From contig JADJPW010000004.1 in NCBI GenBank assembly GCA_016713035.1, positions 535,474 through 599,473 of the forward strand: DNA of 64,000 nucleotides. The letters run 5' to 3'. The stretch comes from Verrucomicrobiaceae bacterium (GTDB lineage Bacteria; Verrucomicrobiota; Verrucomicrobiia; Verrucomicrobiales; Verrucomicrobiaceae). The position numbers were made by a program, and so were the translations under genes. Numbering within the stretch: the stretch's first letter is position 1; each line of letters begins with the position of its first letter. A model generated the notes under the pieces. It worked only from the letters and a program-made list of their open reading frames with translations. It did not search any database and was not told the origin of the DNA. Positions 8,671 through 17,826 of this stretch are shown piece after piece.

Positions 8671-9349
8671 TACCAGCGCAGCGGCCTTCATGGCCGGACT
8701 CGTCACCAGCCTGCACTGCGTCGGCATGTGTGGGCCGCTTTCCTGCTCCTGGGCACTGTCTGGTAGCGGTGGCAGCTTCATGCGCAGCACGGCGGCGTAT
8801 CACGCAGCGCGGCTCACCTCGTATGCACTCATCGGTGCCCTAGCAGGCAGCCTGGGGGCCATGCCACTGGGCTTTTTTCATCGCGGCGCTGGCCTGGTGC
8901 TGCCGTGGATGATCGTGCTGGTCTTTATCGCCATCGGTATCGGCGTGGATCGCTGGATGCCAAAGCCCGCGCTGCTGGCCAAACCACTGCGGAAGGTGCA
9001 ACTCGCCGCCTACAAGCTCCCTGGCATGTCCCGCGCTGCGTTGCTCGGCCTAGCCACACCACTACTGCCCTGTGGGCCACTTTACATGATGTTCGGCCTC
9101 GCTTTGGCCAATGGCAGTGCCGCACGTGGGGCAGAATTCGCCGCCGCTTTTGGCCTGGGCACGCTGCCCCTGCTCGCTCTCGCCCAGACGCAGCTCCACC
9201 GGCTCACTGCGAAATGGCCACCCGGCACCATGCAGCGTGTGCAGCGCGGCCTCGCACTCGCTGCTGCCATCATCCTCGCCTGGCGGCTACGCGGCACACT
9301 GGACTTCGGCAGTGAGGAAATCCCCAGTTGCTGCCACGCGGCGATGTGA
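8657..9349 (+). CDS. Sulfite exporter TauE/SafE-family (UreH/CcoS-neighbour type) membrane protein
   Basis: Start chosen at the ATG at 8657, giving 230 residues. There are about six membrane helices. The first has the group signature FMAGLVTSLHCVGMCGPL with paired cysteines, and a second cysteine motif, PLLPCGPLYMMFGLAL, occurs in the middle; together they could bind copper. Proteins of this subgroup often sit in cbb3 oxidase maturation clusters and are thought to move metal or reductant. It overlaps the preceding small gene by 14 bases. The C-terminus carries CCHAAM, another potential thiol site. Confidence 0.8.
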   Translation: MQVIDTSAAAFMAGLVTSLHCVGMCGPLSCSWALSGSGGSFMRSTAAYHAARLTSYALIGALAGSLGAMPLGFFHRGAGLVLPWMIVLVFIAIGIGVDRWMPKPALLAKPLRKVQLAAYKLPGMSRAALLGLATPLLPCGPLYMMFGLALANGSAARGAEFAAAFGLGTLPLLALAQTQLHRLTAKWPPGTMQRVQRGLALAAAIILAWRLRGTLDFGSEEIPSCCHAAM

Positions 9350-10096
9350 GGCTCCCAGATTGACAAATCGGCTCCCGAAGCCGAACCTCGGTGGCATGAG
9401 CATTTCCCACCTCACACCCCATCCGAAGGTCGTCGCGACACGTCGGGCTTTGGCGAAGCGGCCGAAGCCCTCGCTTCAGCAGGTGCTGGCACAGGCGGAA
9501 GCCTCGCGGAAGTTCAGGTTCAGCGCCTCATCAAATGGGCAAAATCAGCCAAGTGCCTGATCGCAGAGTCTGAGTTTGAAGCCTTGCCCTTGGTCAGCGA
9601 TGAAACAGGCGAGCACGAGGTGCGTTTTCGCGACTCTGACCACCGCGTGTTGAAGCGCACCTGGACAGGAACCTTTGGCATGGTGCCCTGCTGGCAGGAC
9701 GGCTGCTGGAAGCCCGCCTCCGCCACACCGCTCGACTACCTGCGACGCTTTGCCATGCACAATCACATCTTTGATGACGATGTGATCTTGGAAGGCGTCA
9801 TCGTCTCGGACAAAGTGAGTCAGTTGCCCGGCATCGTGCCTGGTGGTGCATCCATCGTCATCTCCCAGCGCTGGTTGATCGCTGATGATCCAGAGCGCCC
9901 ACATCCGACCGAGCAGGAAATCGCCACTCTCATGAACGAACTGGGTTTTGAGCACATTCCGGGATCGTTTTTCGGCTGGTTCAATGAGGTGAAGGCGCTG
10001 CTCGTATTGGATGCCAAGCCGGACAACTTTGTGAAGACTGCGGACGGCATTTTGCCCTTTGATCTCCTCATGCTGAGCCTGCGTGATGAAGGCTGA
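9350..10096 (+). CDS. Polyvalent-protein kinase-like domain protein, no standard start visible
   Basis: The frame is open from 9350 and coding-like from about 9400 (SGFGEAAEALASAGA), with the best conserved part from 9584 (TTG): EHEVRFRDSDHRVLKRTW, ISQRWLIADDP and LLVLDAKPDNFVKTADG. This matches the Ser/Thr/Tyr kinase-like domain I know from phage-type polyvalent proteins (inference from memory). DAKPDNF resembles a kinase catalytic loop. No ATG/GTG/TTG lies in frame before 9584; an ATG at 9396 is in another frame, so a frameshift or truncation is likely. It sits between two cco maturation genes, to which it has no obvious link. Confidence 0.5.
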   Translation, partial: GSQIDKSAPEAEPRWHEHFPPHTPSEGRRDTSGFGEAAEALASAGAGTGGSLAEVQVQRLIKWAKSAKCLIAESEFEALPLVSDETGEHEVRFRDSDHRVLKRTWTGTFGMVPCWQDGCWKPASATPLDYLRRFAMHNHIFDDDVILEGVIVSDKVSQLPGIVPGGASIVISQRWLIADDPERPHPTEQEIATLMNELGFEHIPGSFFGWFNEVKALLVLDAKPDNFVKTADGILPFDLLMLSLRDEG

Positions 10097-10180
10097 CGCG
10101 GCAATTCCCGCCTCCTCTATGCCAAGGAGCGCAGAGCATGGGGGAGGTGAAATCGGGATACTCGAAGCACTTCTTCACAC

Positions 10181-12541
10181 ATGCCTGATATCTGCTTACA
10201 CTGCGGGACTCCGGTCCCAGCATCGCGCCACGACGCCTTTTGCTGCGGCGGGTGCGATTTCGTGTACCGCATGCTGCATGATGAGGGCCTAGACCGGTTC
10301 TATGACCTGCGGGGTGATAAAAACCTGCCTCCGGTGCCCGCCCAGGCGCTGCGTGAGCGAGACTACACCTGGCTAGAGCAGATCGTGCAGGCGAATCCGG
10401 CGGACTTCACGCTCGCCGTGCAGGGCATGACCTGCGTGGGCTGCGTGTGGCTCATGGAGAAGATTTTCTCCCGCATGGAGGGTGCCGCGCAGATCGACGT
10501 GGATGTGCTGCGCGGTGAAATCCGGCTCAAAATGCTGCCAGGGGTGTTCGATGCCGTTGCCTTCGCCAAACAGCTACAGCACTTCGGTTACCTCGTCGGG
10601 CCTCCGCAGACCCAAATGGGCGAAAAACCAGCCGCGAGTGGCCTGGAGCGGCGAATGGGCGTGTGTGGTGCCTTTGCGATGAATGCGATGGCTTTTAGCG
10701 TCCCGGCTTATTTTGGCATGCCCGAGGATTTTGCCTTTGCGGGCTGGTTTGACATGATCGCGGCTGTTTCCGCCACGCTGGCGCTGCTAGTGGGTGGCTC
10801 GTACTTCATCGAGCGGGCGTGGAGTAGCCTGCGCATGGGCGTGCTGCATATCGACACGCCGATCGCGCTGGGGATCATCGCAGCATGGATCGGGTCCATG
10901 GGCGGCTGGGTGGCTGGCGTGCGGGGACTGAAGTACTTCGACTTTGTGGCCATGTTCATCTTTTTGATGCTGGTGGGGCGCTGGGCGCAGCACGCGGCGG
11001 TGGAGAGAAATCGCCGCAAGCTCATGCGTGACACTTCCATCCCAGAAACTGTCCGCTTGATCGATGGTGAGGAAAACCTGCCGCTCTCTGCGCTGCAACC
11101 CGGCATGCACTTCCGCGTGAAAAGCATGCAGACCGTGCCCGTCGCGGCGAAGCTGCTCAGTGACCGTGCCAGCGTGAGCATGGAGTGGATGAATGGTGAG
11201 AGCGACTCCCTCCAGCGTGATGAGGGGCAGCTACTGCCCTCTGGCGCACTGAATATCGGTGCCGACATGCTCGATCTGGAGGCGCTGGAGACCTGGGAGT
11301 CCTCAACGCTGAAGCGCCTCCTGCATGCCCGGCGTGGTGTGGATCAGCGTGATACGGGCCTGGAGCGTCTGCTGCGCTGGTATCTGGCCGCTGTGGTGGT
11401 GGTGGGCATCTGTGGTGCCATCTGGTGGGCTCTGAGTGGTGCTGGTGTGACGCAGTCACTCAGTGTGATGATTTCCATCTTTGTCGTGAGCTGCCCATGC
11501 GCCCTGGGTGTGGCGGTGCCGCTGGCAGAGGAGCTGGCCTCATCGCGGGCGGAGCGGTTGGGCGTCTTTGTGCGCTCCCTAGCGCTGTGGAAGCGGCTGA
11601 TGCGGACCAAGCACGTCATTTTCGATAAAACGGGCACGCTCACACTGGAGAACCCAGCTTTGGAGAATCCTGCCGCACTCCAAAAGATGAGCGCGGATGA
11701 AAAAACCGCCCTGCGCACTCTCGTGCGTGGGAATCTGCATCCCGTCAGTCGCAGCTTGTTTGATGCCATCGGCCCAGGGCTCGAAATCGCGGGCCAGGAT
11801 GTCCAGGAGGTCGTGGGGCAGGGCCTGGAGTTCACCGATACCACCAGCGGCCATGTCTGGGCACTGAAACGCAGCCAGGATGGCGCAGCAGATGCCGTGC
11901 TGACTTGTGATGGCAAAGAATTGGCCGCCTTCCGCTTCCGTGATGCCTTGCGGGCCGAGTCGATCGACGAGGTGCGGCACCTCCAGCAGCGCGGCCTCGG
12001 TGTCGCCATCCTGAGTGGTGATCGCGAGGCGAAGGTGGCCGCAATCGCTGCCCAGCTAGGTCTGGGCCGAGAGCACTGGGCCTGCGCACTCACCCCGGAG
12101 CAAAAAGCCACCTGGATCAGCGAGCACACACGCCATGATGCGCTCTTCATCGGCGATGGGGCGAATGACAGCCTCGCTTTTGACGCAGCACTCGCCGCAG
12201 GCAGTCCGGTGACGGGGCGCAGCTTCTTGGAGCAAAAAGCGGACTTCTTCTTCATCGGCAGTAGCCTGACTTTTGTGAGCGGTCTGCTGCGCATCGCTAG
12301 GGTACACCGGAGTGCGACGCGGCGTGTGTTCACCTTTTCACTGAGCTACAATCTCATCACCGCCGTAGCAGGCCTGATGGGCCACCTCAGCCCGCTGGCA
12401 GCCGCTGTCTTGATGCCACTGAGCTCTGTCGCCACACTGGGCATCGTAGCGCTGACTTTCCGCCAGAGCAGGATGCGTGTGGATGCTGCTCGTACTCACC
12501 CTGATTCGCCCATGCTCGCGACAGCAGCGCCAGCCTTATGA
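10181..12541 (+). CDS. ccoI: Copper-translocating P-type ATPase for cbb3 oxidase maturation (CcoI/FixI)
   Basis: Product of 786 residues. N-terminal metal-binding domain with CLHCGTP (5-8) and FCCGGC, then an HMA domain with GMTCVGC (about 83-89). The P1B ATPase core follows: CPC membrane motif SCPCALGVAV (about 437), phosphorylation site DKTGTLT (about 482), HP motif in NLHPVS and hinge GDGANDS (about 658). It exports copper(I) across the inner membrane for insertion into the oxidase. The double N-terminal metal-binding layout is typical of the CcoI/FixI group. Its stop overlaps the upstream limit of the next reading frame, which encodes the oxygen-sensor-like kinase. Confidence 0.88.
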   Translation: MPDICLHCGTPVPASRHDAFCCGGCDFVYRMLHDEGLDRFYDLRGDKNLPPVPAQALRERDYTWLEQIVQANPADFTLAVQGMTCVGCVWLMEKIFSRMEGAAQIDVDVLRGEIRLKMLPGVFDAVAFAKQLQHFGYLVGPPQTQMGEKPAASGLERRMGVCGAFAMNAMAFSVPAYFGMPEDFAFAGWFDMIAAVSATLALLVGGSYFIERAWSSLRMGVLHIDTPIALGIIAAWIGSMGGWVAGVRGLKYFDFVAMFIFLMLVGRWAQHAAVERNRRKLMRDTSIPETVRLIDGEENLPLSALQPGMHFRVKSMQTVPVAAKLLSDRASVSMEWMNGESDSLQRDEGQLLPSGALNIGADMLDLEALETWESSTLKRLLHARRGVDQRDTGLERLLRWYLAAVVVVGICGAIWWALSGAGVTQSLSVMISIFVVSCPCALGVAVPLAEELASSRAERLGVFVRSLALWKRLMRTKHVIFDKTGTLTLENPALENPAALQKMSADEKTALRTLVRGNLHPVSRSLFDAIGPGLEIAGQDVQEVVGQGLEFTDTTSGHVWALKRSQDGAADAVLTCDGKELAAFRFRDALRAESIDEVRHLQQRGLGVAILSGDREAKVAAIAAQLGLGREHWACALTPEQKATWISEHTRHDALFIGDGANDSLAFDAALAAGSPVTGRSFLEQKADFFFIGSSLTFVSGLLRIARVHRSATRRVFTFSLSYNLITAVAGLMGHLSPLAAAVLMPLSSVATLGIVALTFRQSRMRVDAARTHPDSPMLATAAPAL

Positions 12542-12681
12542 TCGCTGCACGCCACATACCCGCATCCGGCAAGCGTCATTTGCGCAGTGATGGCCGTCTT
12601 GACAGCACAGGCAGCGGCAGGAAGCATGGACGCATCTCCACTGGGCTGCACAGCACCAGTGTAGATCATTCCCCACACGCC

Positions 12682-14100
12682 ATGCCCAGTCCCGATCACG
12701 TCCTTTTCCAGAGCCTAGCCGACCACGCTGGCATGCTCGTCATGGAACTCGATCCACACGGGAACATCATCTGGGCTAGCCGCGCAGTGGAAAAAGCCAC
12801 CGGGCACAGCCTATTGGAGCTGCGTGGTCAGGAGTGGACTTCTCTGCTCGTGCCAGAGCACCTGCGAGCCACGTCACGCCAGCTTTGTAGCACGGTGCAG
12901 GCGCAGCAAAATGAGAGCCGCAGGCATGAGCTGCCGCTCCTGACCGATGACGGTACTCTGCGCTATGTGGAGTGGCATTTTTCCGCCCTGCGTGGCACGG
13001 ATGGCGATGGGCCGCGGCTGCTGTGCATCGGGCGTGACATCACAGACCTACGCACAGCGCAGCAGGCGCTAGTCGCCTCAGAATTACGTAGCCGGGCCAT
13101 CGTGGAGACGGCAGTGAACGCCATCATCACCATGAGCGCCGAGTGCATCCTCGAGACGGTAAACAGCGCTGCGGAGAGGCTCTTCGGCTATACGAAGGAG
13201 GAGATGATCGGCCAAAATATCTCCATGCTCATGCCGCAGCCCTATCGTGATCACCACGATAGCTATGTGCAGAATTACCTGCGCACCGGAGTGAAAAAAA
13301 TCATCGGTATCGGCCGCGAGGCTGTGGCCCAGCGGAAAGACGGCAGCATTTTCCCCATCGACCTCTCTGTCGGCGAGGTGATGCTGCCTGGCGGGAAGCG
13401 AGTCTTCACCGGCATCATCCGCGACCTCTCAGATCGCAAGGCCTTGGAGGACAAAATCCTCTCCATCAGCGAAGAGGAGCAGAACCGCATCGGTCAGGAC
13501 ATCCATGATGACCTCTGCCAACAACTCGCCGCCATCGGCTGCCTCGCCAAGGTGGTGCATCGCAAGCTCTCCCATGATCAGCGTCATGAAGCCGTGGGCG
13601 TGGATGAGATCGGGCGGCTCGTCACCCAGGCGAATGTGCGTGCGCGGGAGATGTCACGCGGGCTGATGCCTGTGGTGCTAGACTCCGGCGGGCTCATGGC
13701 TGCACTCGCGGATCTGGCACAGAGCACGGAGCGCATCTTTCGCATCCCCTGCCCCTACCGCTGTGACACACCTGTGGAGGTCACCGACAGCAAAGCTGCT
13801 GTGCAGATCTTCCGCATCGCCCAGGAGGCCCTGGCCAATGCGATCAAGCACAGCCACGCCACCCGCATCGAGATCACCCTTTCTGCCAGCGGCGGTACTC
13901 TGGCACTCAGCATCAAAGATAACGGCCTCGGCATCCCAGATAACATCAGTGGCAAACGCACCGGCATGGGCCTGCTCACCATGACGCACCGCGCACGCAT
14001 GATCGGTGGTGATTTAGAGATTGAAGCTGGTCCCACAGGTGGCACGCTCGTCCGCTGCCGCTTCCCGCTCACTCATCCTCCAGCACCCTCTCCCGAGTGA
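12682..14100 (+). CDS. FixL-like PAS-PAS histidine kinase (HisKA_3 type), probable haem oxygen sensor
   Basis: Cytosolic kinase of 472 residues from the ATG at 12682; the frame is open to an ATG at 12538 that overlaps the ccoI stop, but the extra 48 residues look non-coding. PAS1 covers about 10-125. PAS2 (about 135-255) closely resembles the FixL haem PAS: PYRDHHDSYVQNY followed by KKIIGIGREAVAQRKDGS. The second His of DHHDSY (residue 192) aligns with the haem-ligating His of Bradyrhizobium FixL, and the Arg of GIGRE with its Arg220. A HisKA_3 domain (GQDIHDDLCQQLAAIG, His275) and an HATPase (GTGMGLLTM-like end) follow. It probably reports oxygen to the downstream regulator. Confidence 0.82.
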   Translation: MPSPDHVLFQSLADHAGMLVMELDPHGNIIWASRAVEKATGHSLLELRGQEWTSLLVPEHLRATSRQLCSTVQAQQNESRRHELPLLTDDGTLRYVEWHFSALRGTDGDGPRLLCIGRDITDLRTAQQALVASELRSRAIVETAVNAIITMSAECILETVNSAAERLFGYTKEEMIGQNISMLMPQPYRDHHDSYVQNYLRTGVKKIIGIGREAVAQRKDGSIFPIDLSVGEVMLPGGKRVFTGIIRDLSDRKALEDKILSISEEEQNRIGQDIHDDLCQQLAAIGCLAKVVHRKLSHDQRHEAVGVDEIGRLVTQANVRAREMSRGLMPVVLDSGGLMAALADLAQSTERIFRIPCPYRCDTPVEVTDSKAAVQIFRIAQEALANAIKHSHATRIEITLSASGGTLALSIKDNGLGIPDNISGKRTGMGLLTMTHRARMIGGDLEIEAGPTGGTLVRCRFPLTHPPAPSPE

Positions 14101-14741
14101 AACGACTCCTGCTCATCGACGACCACCCCATCATGCGCCATGGCCTAGCGCAGCTCCTACGCATGGAGGAAGGCCTCGAAATCTGCGGCGAAGCAGGCTC
14201 CGCACGCGAAGGACTCGAAGCCGTCGGCACTCTCAGGCCCGATGTGGCCATCATCGACCTCACCCTGCCGGATAAAAGCGGCCTCGAGCTGCTCAAAGAC
14301 ATCCAGGCGCAGTTCCCCACCACCCTTTGCCTCGTCCTCTCCATGCATGACGAGTCTCTCTATGGTGAGCGCTCACTGCGGGCCGGGGCACGCGGCTACA
14401 TCATGAAAGAAGCCGCCGCAGACCACCTCGTCAGCGCGGTGCGGAAAATCCTCTCTGGTGGCATCTACATCAGTGATGCCATGGCAGCACGCATGCTCGG
14501 CCAGATCAGCGGGGCAAAAGGCAAAGGCGGCAGCGCTGGCACCGACACGCTCACCGACCGCGAGCTCGAGATCCTCGAGCTCATCGGCACCGGCACCGCC
14601 ACCAAGATCATCGCACAGCGCCTCGGCATCAGCGCACGCACCGTGGAGGCCCACCGCGCTCACATCAAAGAAAAGCTGGGCATCACCGACGGAGCCGCAC
14701 TCGTGCGCTACGCGGTGCAGTGGGTCGAAGGCAAAAAGTAG
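14097..14741 (+). CDS. NarL/FixJ-family response regulator
   Basis: Product of 214 residues. The receiver domain (1-120) has the acidic pair LIDDHP and the phospho-acceptor Asp in VAIIDLTLPDKSG, with the switch Lys in GYIMKEAA. The LuxR-type helix-turn-helix (about 150-212) has LTDRELEILELIGTGTATK and ARTVEAHRAHIKEKLG. It starts with GTG overlapping the kinase stop (GTGA), so the two are translationally coupled. It is the likely output of the FixL-like sensor; targets may include the neighbouring cco genes (inference). Confidence 0.9.
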   Translation: MKRLLLIDDHPIMRHGLAQLLRMEEGLEICGEAGSAREGLEAVGTLRPDVAIIDLTLPDKSGLELLKDIQAQFPTTLCLVLSMHDESLYGERSLRAGARGYIMKEAAADHLVSAVRKILSGGIYISDAMAARMLGQISGAKGKGGSAGTDTLTDRELEILELIGTGTATKIIAQRLGISARTVEAHRAHIKEKLGITDGAALVRYAVQWVEGKK

Positions 14742-14907
14742 CCCCAGCCACCGCCACACACGCTCTACCGCTGAAGGGAGCACTACTGGTATCCACTAGG
14801 CCGCCACTACGGTCATCCCTCATGCGAAATGCCGTAGCCGCAGACAATAGCTGCATGATGCCGCGCAACCTAGTCTCCAAGCGTCAAGATCAACACACCT
14901 GACGCCT

Positions 14908-15738
14908 ATGAATACCAACACCAATACCGCCACTCCAGCCAGTAAAGCTCGCTTCATCCAAAACCTTGCCGAAAGCCCCATTTTCCGCCTCCATCAGGAT
15001 TCCTTCCTCGCACTGACAGGCCTTGATCTGAGCCTCGTCGCCGCCCAAGAAAGCGAACATGACGTGCTCGATCCCATCACCCTCCGCACTGGTGGCCTCA
15101 CCGTCACCCGCGTGCCGGTCAAAATCGGGAAAAACGCGATCGCCTTCATGCAGACTGGCGCGACACGCCTGATCCCACCCGGAGACGCCGCCTTCCACGA
15201 CGTGGCTCGTGACATGCTCTCCAAAGACAGCAGCGCTGCCGACATCCGCGCTGCAAAAGCCCACTTTGACAGCCACCCCGCACTCGACGTCGCTCGCTAC
15301 GAGGCTGCAAAGACAGTCCTCGTCTCCTTTGCCGCCCAGCTCGGTGAAAACGCCCACCGCATGCTCTTTGCACAGACCACGCATGAGCCAGAGGCTGTGC
15401 GGAATGCCAAAACCTTCATCCACGCCCATCTGGCCGAAAGCCTCAGCCTCGAAGCCGTCGCCCGCGCGGTGAATGTGAGCCCCTTCCACTTCTGCAAGCT
15501 CTTCAAGAAGGCTACCGGCCTCACCTTCACCGATTTCGTCAATCACGCCCGCGTGGAAAAAGCCCGCCGCATGCTCATGCGCCCTGCTAGCCGCATCACA
15601 GAAGTGGCCTATGACGTGGGCTTCCAGAGCCTCTCGCACTTCAATCGCAGCTTCCGCCGCATCACCAGCGAGAGCCCCACAGAGTTCCGCAGCCGTCTAA
15701 AATCCGGCAGCGCCGAGATGGCAGCCATGGCCGCGTAA
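14908..15738 (+). CDS. AraC-family transcriptional regulator with PocR-like N-terminal domain
   Basis: Product of 276 residues. Residues 15-165 form a sensor-like domain (FLALTGLDLSLVAAQE, then AFMQTGATRLIPPG) resembling PocR-type ligand domains but lacking the expected cysteines, so the assignment is tentative. Residues 170-265 contain the double helix-turn-helix: LSLEAVARAVNVSPFHFCKL and ITEVAYDVGFQSLSHFNRSF. It lies 166 bases after the response regulator in the same direction. The target is unknown. Confidence 0.82.
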   Translation: MNTNTNTATPASKARFIQNLAESPIFRLHQDSFLALTGLDLSLVAAQESEHDVLDPITLRTGGLTVTRVPVKIGKNAIAFMQTGATRLIPPGDAAFHDVARDMLSKDSSAADIRAAKAHFDSHPALDVARYEAAKTVLVSFAAQLGENAHRMLFAQTTHEPEAVRNAKTFIHAHLAESLSLEAVARAVNVSPFHFCKLFKKATGLTFTDFVNHARVEKARRMLMRPASRITEVAYDVGFQSLSHFNRSFRRITSESPTEFRSRLKSGSAEMAAMAA

Positions 15739-15749
15739 AATCCCCCCAA

Positions 15750-15766
15750 AACCTGAAAGTCAGGTT
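15750..15766. repeat. Short perfect hairpin after the AraC gene
   Basis: AACCTGA and TCAGGTT form a perfect 7-bp stem with a 3-base loop, 12 bases after the AraC stop. It precedes a second, stronger hairpin with a T tract. It could be part of a bidirectional termination region or a protein-binding palindrome. Confidence 0.5.
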
Positions 15767-15770
15767 CCAG

Positions 15771-15810
15771 ACCCCGTGCGTGCTTTCACAGCCGTGCGGG
15801 GTTGTTTTTT
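15771..15810 (+). terminator. Probable rho-independent terminator
   Basis: ACCCCG (15771-15776) pairs with CGGGGT (15797-15802), with further GC pairing inside, followed by a run of six T at 15805-15810. It closes the AraC transcript. The convergent ABC-F gene ends at 15845 on the other strand. Confidence 0.7.
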
Positions 15811-15844
15811 ACTCGTGCTCCATTTTTGCAGCCTCAGTCCACCA

Positions 15845-17695
15845 TCACACTGCGGCCAGTTTTTCGACTTCCTCCGCCGCTTTCTCCCACTCGGTCGTGA
15901 GTTTGGCGACTTTCGGTTCCACGGCCTCCAACTCGGCACTCAGGGCACGGAATTTCACAGCGTCGGCATACGTCGCTTCGTCTTGGAGGAGTTCGACGAT
16001 TTCATGTTTGCGTTTGTCGAGAGTGGCGAGTTCGGCCTCTATTTTGCTGACACGTTGCTCGGCGTCTTTTTTCGCTTTGCTGCGGGCGTTGCGGGCTTCG
16101 GCTTCGAGGCGCTTTTGCTCTTTGGATTTGGGCGGCTCGCGGACGGTGGATGCGGTGTAGGCGACAGGCTGGGCATTGTGCAGCGTGGCGGTGAGGGCCT
16201 CACGAGCGCTACCCGCCTTCGATTTATCCAGGTAGTATTGATAATCACCTGCGTAGGGCGTGATGACGCCCGCACTCACATGCAGGACGTTTTTCGCCAT
16301 CTGGCGGATGAAGTGCACGTCATGGCTGATGAAGACGAGGGTGCCCTCGTATTGATCCAGGGCGCTGATGAGGGCATCGATGCTGCCCATGTCGAGATGC
16401 GTCGTCGGCTCATCCATGAGGAGGAAGTTCGGTGGATCGAGCAGCAGGCGCACGAGCACGAGGCGGCTTTTTTCACCACCGCTGAGGACGCCGACAGGTT
16501 TGAAAACATCATCACCGTGAAACAGGAAGGAGCCGAGGAGGGTGCGGCAGAGGTTTTCACCGGGGCGGCTAGGCAGATCCATGGCGGATTGCAGCACGGT
16601 GTGGCGCATGTTGAGCACATCCCCGCGATATTGGGCGAAGTAGCCGAGCTTGACGTTGTGACCGAGTTCCCGGTTCCCGGCCTGCTGGGTCAAAGCACCC
16701 GCGAGGAGCTTTAGCAGCGTGGATTTGCCCGCGCCATTGGGGCCGACGAGCACGGTGCGCTGTCCGCGCTCGATTTCGAGATCGAGGCCGGTATAGACCG
16801 GTGTTTCGCCATAGGCGAAGTCGATGCCGGTCATGCGAATGACCCGCAGGCCGCTGCGTGGAGGCTGGGGGAAGCGAAATTTGACCGTTTTGGCATCGGC
16901 GACGGGGGCTTCGATCTTTTCGATGCGGTCGATCATCTTGGCCTTGTCCTGCGCACGGGAGGCGAAGTTGGCCTTCGCTTTGAATTTATCCACCCAAGCC
17001 TGCATTTTGGCCAGCTCGCGCTGCTGGTTGTCGTAGGCTCCCTGCATCTGCTCCATGCGGGCGGCTTTTTCACGCAGGTAGTCGTCGTAATTGCCGGTGT
17101 AGCGGGTGATTTTGCTATGGGCGATCTCGAGGATGCTGTCGCAGAGGGTGTTGAGGAACTCGCGGTCGTGCGAGATCATCAAAATGGCTCCGGGATAGCC
17201 CTGGAGGTAATCTTGGAACCAAATGAGCGACTCGAGATCGAGGTGGTTCGTCGGCTCATCGAGTAGGAGCAGATCTGGCTCCTGCACGAGCAAACGGGCC
17301 AGATGGGCACGCATCACCCAGCCGCCGCTGAGGGTGCGGGCATTGCGCTCGAAGTCCGACTCGCGGAAGGCGAGGCCGCTGAGGATGCGTTTGGCCTTCG
17401 GCTCGACCTCCCAGCGGTGATTTTCATCGAGATGGCCGGTGGCGAGTTCCAGGACGGTGACGTCATCAATGGGTGCACTCTCCTGCGGCAGGAAGCCGAA
17501 GGTGATGCCCCGCTCCATCATGACACGGCCATCATCTGGCACGGCGTCTTGGAGGAGGAGGGAGAACAGGGTGGATTTCCCCGCCCCATTGGGACCGATG
17601 AGGCCGATTTTTTCGCCACGGTTGATGTGAAAAGACACCTGGCTGAAGAGAGTACGGCCGGCGTAGGTTTTACTGACGTTGGAAACGGAGAGCAT
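15845..17695 (-). CDS. ABC-F family ATPase (Uup/YheS-like)
   Basis: Product of 616 residues with two ABC ATPase domains and no membrane segments. Walker A GPNGAGKST occurs near residues 34 and 315, signatures LSGGWVMR and LSGGEKSRLVL, and Walker B LLLLDEPTNHLD and FLLMDEPTTHLD. The inter-domain linker (about 225-275, AKANFASRAQDKAKM) is of ABC-F type. The C-terminal extension (about 530-616) is a Lys/Glu/Ala-rich coiled coil, as in Uup/YheS, that contacts ribosome or nucleic acid. It acts on translating ribosomes in the cytoplasm; whether it gives antibiotic protection cannot be told. Confidence 0.9.
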   Translation of the reverse strand: MLSVSNVSKTYAGRTLFSQVSFHINRGEKIGLIGPNGAGKSTLFSLLLQDAVPDDGRVMMERGITFGFLPQESAPIDDVTVLELATGHLDENHRWEVEPKAKRILSGLAFRESDFERNARTLSGGWVMRAHLARLLVQEPDLLLLDEPTNHLDLESLIWFQDYLQGYPGAILMISHDREFLNTLCDSILEIAHSKITRYTGNYDDYLREKAARMEQMQGAYDNQQRELAKMQAWVDKFKAKANFASRAQDKAKMIDRIEKIEAPVADAKTVKFRFPQPPRSGLRVIRMTGIDFAYGETPVYTGLDLEIERGQRTVLVGPNGAGKSTLLKLLAGALTQQAGNRELGHNVKLGYFAQYRGDVLNMRHTVLQSAMDLPSRPGENLCRTLLGSFLFHGDDVFKPVGVLSGGEKSRLVLVRLLLDPPNFLLMDEPTTHLDMGSIDALISALDQYEGTLVFISHDVHFIRQMAKNVLHVSAGVITPYAGDYQYYLDKSKAGSAREALTATLHNAQPVAYTASTVREPPKSKEQKRLEAEARNARSKAKKDAEQRVSKIEAELATLDKRKHEIVELLQDEATYADAVKFRALSAELEAVEPKVAKLTTEWEKAAEEVEKLAAV

Positions 17696-17826
17696 GTGGG
17701 GGAAGCGGGGCGCGGGAGGTAGGCGGGAGTGACGCCTAGGTCAAAGGGGCAAGTGGGTGGTGATGCGGCTACCTGGCCCATTTTGGTGACAAATTTATAA
17801 AAAACTCATCGCATCCGTTTGATGAG

